Positions 34,994 to 38,398 of a DNA stretch of 38,398 nucleotides are shown in pieces; the first letter of the stretch is position 1, and every line of letters begins with the position of its first letter. This DNA comes from Candidatus Coprousia avicola (lineage in GTDB: Bacteria > Actinomycetota > Coriobacteriia > Coriobacteriales > Coriobacteriaceae): assembly GCA_018715125.1 (NCBI GenBank), contig DVMF01000079.1, positions 1-38,398 of the forward strand, given 5' to 3'. The notes beneath the pieces are model-generated. The model was not told the origin of the DNA. It saw only the letters and a program-made list of their open reading frames with translations, and searched no databases. The position numbers and the translations under genes were made by a program.

Positions 34994-35953
34994 CTAGGCG
35001 ATGGACCAGCGGCCATCTTGCGCGACGCAGAAGCCCTCTTGGGTGAGCTTGGCGAGCAGCTCCTCCGCGAGCCCGCGCTCGACGGGACCGCGCCCCGCCT
35101 TGGCCTCAAACGCATCGAGCCCCGCCGTCACCTCGGCGGTGGTAAGCCCGCGCGAGCCGTCCTCGCGCGCCGCAAGCAACAGGCGCACCACCTCGGCGCG
35201 CTTCTGACGACGCGACCCCTCAAACGGTTTTTGGCGCACGTGCCCGGCGGAACGACGCGACGGGTTGGGGATGGTCTTCTTAAGATACGCGCCGTAATCG
35301 AGCAGCGCGTAGTACCAGTTGCGCGGCGTATCGTCGGCATCAAGCGGCGTGGCGAAGGGCGCGACATCATGTGCGGCACCTGAGGTGAGGGATGCGCCCG
35401 CAGAATCCGGAGCGCCTGCCCCGCCATCCTCCCCCGCGGGCGCCGCAGGGCACGTCGCCTCGATAAGTGGAACGAGCTCGCGATCCGGAACGCCCGGCAC
35501 GTCGGGAAAGAAGTGATGCAGAAACACGGTGCGCACGTTGGTCTCGAGATAGACGCCCGGCAAGTCGAACGCGAAGGCGCGAATCCCCTGCGCCGTCGCG
35601 GGCCCGATGCCCGGCAGCGAGATAAGATCCGCCGTCGCAGACGGGAACACGCCGTCGAAGCGCTCCATCACCTGGCGCGCCGCCTCGTGCAGGGCGAGCG
35701 CGCGGCGGTTGTACCCCATGCCCTGCCACTGGGCGAGCACGTCGGCCACCGGCGCCTCGGCAAGCGCTGCGAGCGACGGAAAACGCTCGAGCCAGCGCGG
35801 CAGGTGCACCTCTACGCGCGGCACCTGCGTCTGCTGGAGCATAACCTCAGAGAGCCAGATGATATAGGGATCGCGCGTGCGCCGCCACATGAGGTCGCGA
35901 TAGCGGGCCGTGCCCTCGGCACGCATCAGCTGACGAAACGACGAGACCTCCAT
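34994..35953 (-). CDS. MutY-like DNA glycosylase without Fe-S cluster
   Basis: A 319-residue HhH-GPD glycosylase close to adenine glycosylase MutY: WRRTRDPYIIWLSEVMLQQTQVPRV, GMGYNRRALALHEAA, and the hairpin LPGIGPATAQGIRAFAF. The catalytic Glu (Glu 36 in SEVMLQ) is present, but the position of the catalytic Asp (LDGNV in E. coli) reads LETNV, Glu 137. No cysteines follow at the Fe-S position, and there is no NUDIX-like 8-oxoG reader domain; instead a basic stretch (RRSAGHVRQKPFEGSRRQKR) and a short winged-helix-like tail follow. It may still act on mispaired adenine or have another substrate. Start at 35953 lies eight bases after the Rrf2 stop; 35998 would overlap that gene. Confidence 0.85.
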   Translation of the reverse strand: MEVSSFRQLMRAEGTARYRDLMWRRTRDPYIIWLSEVMLQQTQVPRVEVHLPRWLERFPSLAALAEAPVADVLAQWQGMGYNRRALALHEAARQVMERFDGVFPSATADLISLPGIGPATAQGIRAFAFDLPGVYLETNVRTVFLHHFFPDVPGVPDRELVPLIEATCPAAPAGEDGGAGAPDSAGASLTSGAAHDVAPFATPLDADDTPRNWYYALLDYGAYLKKTIPNPSRRSAGHVRQKPFEGSRRQKRAEVVRLLLAAREDGSRGLTTAEVTAGLDAFEAKAGRGPVERGLAEELLAKLTQEGFCVAQDGRWSIA

Positions 35954-35961
35954 CGCAGGTC

Positions 35962-36456
35962 CTAGCGCGTACCCTCGAGGTTCCAATGGGGGCCGCACCC
36001 CGCATATGCGCAGAAGGCATCGCGGTCGGCAAACTGCGCGTCCACCGCGGGGAACCGCCGGTGATGGACGACATCGTCAAGCGAGACCGAATCGAGATAG
36101 TTGGCCACAAGCTCGGTTAGACCCGTCCAAAGCGGATGGTAGCAGCAGGTGTCCATGCGCTCGCAGCATCCGTCGGACGCGGTGCAATCATTGAAGTAGA
36201 GCGGGCCCTGCACCGCCTCGACCACCTGGCGAACGGTCACGTCCGCAGGATCGACCTTAAGGCGCATGCCGCCGTGGACGCCGCGCAGGCTCTCGATAAT
36301 GCCAGCTTGCACCAAACCGTGCTGGATGGAGCGCGCGAAAGAATAGGGGACGTTAACCCGATCGGCTGCGGTGCGGACCGACAGGAGCGTACCCTCGTTC
36401 TCCACCAAGATGGAAAGGATGCGCAGCGCATAGTCCGTCTTTCTGGAAATATCCAT
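35962..36456 (-). CDS. Rrf2 family transcriptional regulator
   Basis: A 164-residue protein starting MDISRKTDYALRILSIL, with the winged helix of the Rrf2 family (SVRTAADRVNVPYSFARSIQHGLVQAGII, then RGVHGGMRL). Cys 91, 97, 98, 104 and 105 in a short loop (NDCTASDGCCERMDTCCYH) are where IscR, NsrR and related proteins hold an Fe-S cluster, though the spacing does not match IscR exactly. It likely senses redox or nitrosative stress, and may control itself and the MutY-like gene that follows by eight bases. The start follows GAGGGGACGAC. Confidence 0.93.
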   Translation of the reverse strand: MDISRKTDYALRILSILVENEGTLLSVRTAADRVNVPYSFARSIQHGLVQAGIIESLRGVHGGMRLKVDPADVTVRQVVEAVQGPLYFNDCTASDGCCERMDTCCYHPLWTGLTELVANYLDSVSLDDVVHHRRFPAVDAQFADRDAFCAYAGCGPHWNLEGTR

Positions 36457-36551
36457 GTCGTCCCCTCACACCGCCGCGCCCAAACGGCGGGCGCGACATC
36501 GCGCGCCCGTGTGAGCAGGCGCCTCGATAACCAAATTGATACGCGCTAGGT

Positions 36552-36560
36552 ACTATACCA
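36552..36560 (-). promoter_or_regulatory. Extended -10 promoter of the rrf2-mutY unit
   Basis: TGG-TATAGT on the minus strand (36560-36552) lies within GGTA-CTA-TACC, a small palindrome that may be a self-control site. Confidence 0.5.
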
Positions 36561-36646
36561 TCGGGCGGCACGGGGCACGCATTCTGCATGGATTGTCCGC
36601 GGGGCGCATGCCCTGTCGCGGGGCCCGGGAAGCGCGTCGCGATAGC

Positions 36647-36672
36647 AAAAGACCCTGCCCGAAGGCAGGGTC
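36647..36672 (-). terminator. Terminator of the tRNA gene
   Basis: On the minus strand, GACCCTGCC, loop TTCG, GGCAGGGTC form a perfect nine-pair stem followed by TTTT. It starts 13 bases after the tRNA 3' end. Confidence 0.95.
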
Positions 36673-36684
36673 TCAAGCAGTCAA

Positions 36685-36762
<78 letters not shown>

Positions 36763-36783
36763 TCAGCAAATGCTGCGAGAGCT

Positions 36784-36813
36784 AGTATACACAGAAGCTG
36801 TTTGCGGGCGCAA
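36784..36813 (-). promoter_or_regulatory. Promoter of the tRNA-Asp gene
   Basis: TTGCGC (36813-36808) and TATACT (36789-36784) on the minus strand, 18 bases apart, about 20 bases before the mature 5' end. Confidence 0.65.
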
Positions 36814-36969
36814 GTACTTTTTTGAAAAACTTTTTGGACCGGCGAGCGGGCCGTGACCGTGGGCGCACCGCGGGCGGCACCTGCGGGGCAGTCCCCGACC
36901 GCGACCGACCAAGTCATCAACGTTTCTCTAAATCGACTCTTGCCGGACGCTCTCGGACTCCCCAGCGCC

Positions 36970-37234
36970 CCAACCGTACATTACCGCGTACATTGCCGCG
37001 TGTTTTGCCCGGGCCCCGGGACATTTCTCGCGGCAAAGAACCCGGCAATGTACGCGCGAATGTACGGTGCGCAAAATGGCAGGTAGAGGGGTGTACATTT
37101 TCCCTCGCAATGTGCCCGTCCGCGGATTTGGGCTCCCAGAACGCGTTTTCTCATACATTGCGCGCGATATTGTACCGACGCCCCGGCAAAAGGGCTCGCA
37201 ATGTACGCCGTGCGGCTAGCGGTAATGTACGTAA
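36970..37234 (+). repeat. Dispersed GTACATT-rich inverted-repeat element, copy 2
   Basis: Second copy of the element at 1170-1435, in the opposite orientation. Within it, about 36974-37010 and 37030-37067 are long imperfect inverted repeats (CCGTACATT...GCGTACATTGCCG against CGGCAATGTACGCGCGAATGTACGG), and a second pair spans roughly 37092-37185 (GTACATTTTCCCTCGCAATG against CATTGCGCGCGATATTGTAC). It lies between the tRNA-Asp promoter and the 3' end of the phosphodiesterase gene, again outside any gene I can support. 36814-36969 before it contains nothing recognisable. Confidence 0.85.
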
Positions 37235-37399
37235 CGGCGCACTTGGTGGCGAGGCCGCGGGTAAGCGGCCGGCGCGCCCGCTAAGGACGGTCGACGGGAC
37301 GGCGAATCGCGAGGCAGAGCGCCCGCACGCAGGCGCAGCGCCCCAAAGAGCGATACAGAGGGCGCAAGATATCCCTTGCGCCCGTATCCCCTAACGCCC

Positions 37400-37867
37400 C
37401 TATGCCCAGGCGCTCTCGAGCTTGATGATCTTGACGAACTGAACGGCGCCCTCGCCCACGTACATACGCGCCATAGTGGGCGTCGCCGAATCGCGCGGGC
37501 TGGTGGCAGAACCCGGGTTGATAACGAGGCACCGCCCCTGCTCGGCGATGCGCGCCCGATGCGTATGGCCGCACACGCCCACGTCGATCGCGCCCACGGG
37601 CAGATCCTCGCGATAATGCGAGACGGCAAACGTCAGGCCCTCGTACTCAAACGTGTTGAGGCGCTTGAGCGCGGGCTCGTACTCGTAATAGTACGTATCG
37701 TTGTTGCCCAGAACGGCTTTGATGGGGGCGATGGTCTGAAGCATCTCCCAATCCGCCTCGGACGTGATGTCGCCCGCATGAATGATAAGGTCGGCGCCTT
37801 CGAGCGACGCCAAAAGGGAGCGCGAGAGCCTCCCGTGCGTGTCGGAGATGATATCGATGCGCTTCAT
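37400..37867 (-). CDS. YfcE/MJ0936-type metallophosphoesterase
   Basis: A 155-residue phosphodiesterase with the calcineurin-like metal motifs in order: SDTHG (9-13), HAGDI, LGNND, SHY and CGHTH. Length matches the YfcE family, which cleaves artificial phosphodiesters with Mn2+; natural substrates are uncertain. I start at 37867 (MKRIDIISDTHG) because this is where the family begins; the frame is open back to 37990, but that extension contains an extended -10 promoter. A weak AAAGGA lies ten bases before the chosen ATG. It follows the LytTR gene in the same direction. Confidence 0.9.
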   Translation of the reverse strand: MKRIDIISDTHGRLSRSLLASLEGADLIIHAGDITSEADWEMLQTIAPIKAVLGNNDTYYYEYEPALKRLNTFEYEGLTFAVSHYREDLPVGAIDVGVCGHTHRARIAEQGRCLVINPGSATSPRDSATPTMARMYVGEGAVQFVKIIKLESAWA

Positions 37868-37903
37868 ATCGCGTACATCCTTTACTCGGCTATCCGAGCT
37901 GGG

Positions 37904-37912
37904 AGTGTAGCA
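37904..37912 (-). promoter_or_regulatory. Extended -10 promoter of the phosphodiesterase gene
   Basis: TGC-TACACT on the minus strand (37912-37904). A small hairpin (CTCGG-ATAG-CCGAG) lies between it and the start codon. Confidence 0.5.
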
Positions 37913-37996
37913 TATCTCCTGGATGGCGACAGATTCCCCATGAGTGTCCCCGATGCCCAGCCAGCGGCGTATCGCGGCACCGAGCCCCATGGCGGC

Positions 37997-38398
37997 CTAC
38001 AGGCTGAGCGCCTTTTTAAGCGGCACGACGCGCCGGCGCGAGACGGGCACGCGCTCGTCGGTCCCCGTGATACCGAGCTGAATGGCGCCCGAGGGCACCG
38101 TCTCAACGTCCTCAACGCAGGCGAGGTTGACGATATAGCGGCGATGCACGCGGAAGAACCCGAAGTCACCGAGCTTCGCCTCGAACTGGGCGAGCGATGT
38201 GGTCGAGAGGAAGCGGTCGTCGTCGGTAAAGATGCAGGAGTAGTCATCCTTCGCCATGATGTAGCGAATCTGGTCGACGGGAATGAGCACCTTGCGGCCG
38301 CCCTTTTCCACCGGGATGCGCTCGATGCTCGACTTGGACTCGGGCTGCGGCTTCACATGGCCGGCCACTTTGGCGAGGGCGTGCTCGAGGCGGTCCTC
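37997..38398 (-). CDS. LytTR-type response regulator, C-terminal part
   Basis: The last 133 codons of a gene that enters from beyond the right edge. The region after residue ~30 is a LytTR DNA-binding domain: GRKVLIPVDQIRYIMAKDDYSCIFT, LAQFEAKLGDFGFFRVHRRYIVNL and PVSRRRVVPLKKAL are in the usual order. The N-terminal part in view (EDRLEHALAKVAGHVKPQ) looks like the helical linker after a receiver domain, so the whole protein is probably an AlgR/LytR-type response regulator. A partner histidine kinase should lie beyond the edge. The GTG at 38366-38368 lies inside the linker and is not a likely start. Confidence 0.9.
   Translation of the reverse strand, partial: EDRLEHALAKVAGHVKPQPESKSSIERIPVEKGGRKVLIPVDQIRYIMAKDDYSCIFTDDDRFLSTTSLAQFEAKLGDFGFFRVHRRYIVNLACVEDVETVPSGAIQLGITGTDERVPVSRRRVVPLKKALSL

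Noticed and set aside
35954-35998. Longer MutY-like start at 35998
   Set aside because: It would overlap the end of the Rrf2 gene by about 36 bases and adds residues not typical for the family.
37868-37990. Longer phosphodiesterase start at 37990
   Set aside because: No ribosome site, and the extension contains an extended -10 promoter and is absent from the YfcE family.

Overview
The window reads as a piece of a high-GC Gram-positive anaerobe chromosome, most likely a gut coriobacterium such as Collinsella or a relative. This is an inference from the G/C-rich codon choice, GGAGG-type ribosome sites, rubrerythrin, NiFe-hydrogenase maturation genes and several phosphotransferase systems; no rRNA is present to prove it. 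Most genes are compact. I see no CRISPR array, insertion sequence or prophage.

Layout. 1-3458: start of dnaK (minus strand, cut by the window edge), a small 2[4Fe-4S] ferredoxin, a protein resembling a degenerate uracil-DNA glycosylase, thioredoxin, an 82-residue unknown protein and NikR. 3459-10752: alpha-glucoside locus 1, holding two GH4 6-phospho-alpha-glucosidases around an EIICB transporter, a small membrane protein, and two overlapping RpiR-type regulators on the other strand. 10967-16487: hypF, hypC, hypD, a 41-residue membrane peptide and hypE. 16488-18280: a HAD phosphatase and a membrane protein of unknown role. 18281-23757: glvA-glvC-like pair (locus 2) divergent from a polyol-type dehydrogenase and a GntR regulator. 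23781-26740: a second sorbitol-dehydrogenase-like gene, a ROK repressor and a NimA-like flavoprotein. 26918-31133: a second, closely related glvA-glvC pair (locus 3) divergent from its own GntR regulator. 31284-38398: rmuC, nth, a membrane protein, rubrerythrin, a MutY-like glycosylase, an Rrf2 regulator, tRNA-Asp(GTC), a YfcE-like phosphodiesterase and the end of a LytTR regulator.

How the genes work together. Three EIICB proteins should import and phosphorylate alpha-glucosides, and four GH4 enzymes, all with the CDMP signature of 6-phospho-alpha-glucosidases, should release glucose 6-phosphate. None of the transporters carries an EIIA domain, so a shared EIIA must come from elsewhere. In locus 2 a zinc polyol dehydrogenase appears to share the GntR operator of the glv pair, which suggests that the aglycone is a polyol (for example maltitol or isomalt components yielding sorbitol). 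NikR near a hyp cluster points to nickel homeostasis and NiFe hydrogenase assembly, but no hydrogenase subunit, hypA or hypB is in view.

Most notable signals. (1) The two paralogous GntR regulators sit beside palindromes that share TTGT/ACAA arms but differ in the core (CTAG versus ACGT), and a 16-base exact match to one of the second set lies about 12 kb away before an unrelated membrane-protein gene. (2) A roughly 265-base non-coding element built from nested inverted repeats with GTACATT/AATGTAC motifs occurs twice, in opposite orientation, near the two ends of the window, with a possible fragment after hypE. (3) The MutY-like protein has Glu in place of the catalytic Asp and lacks the Fe-S cysteines.
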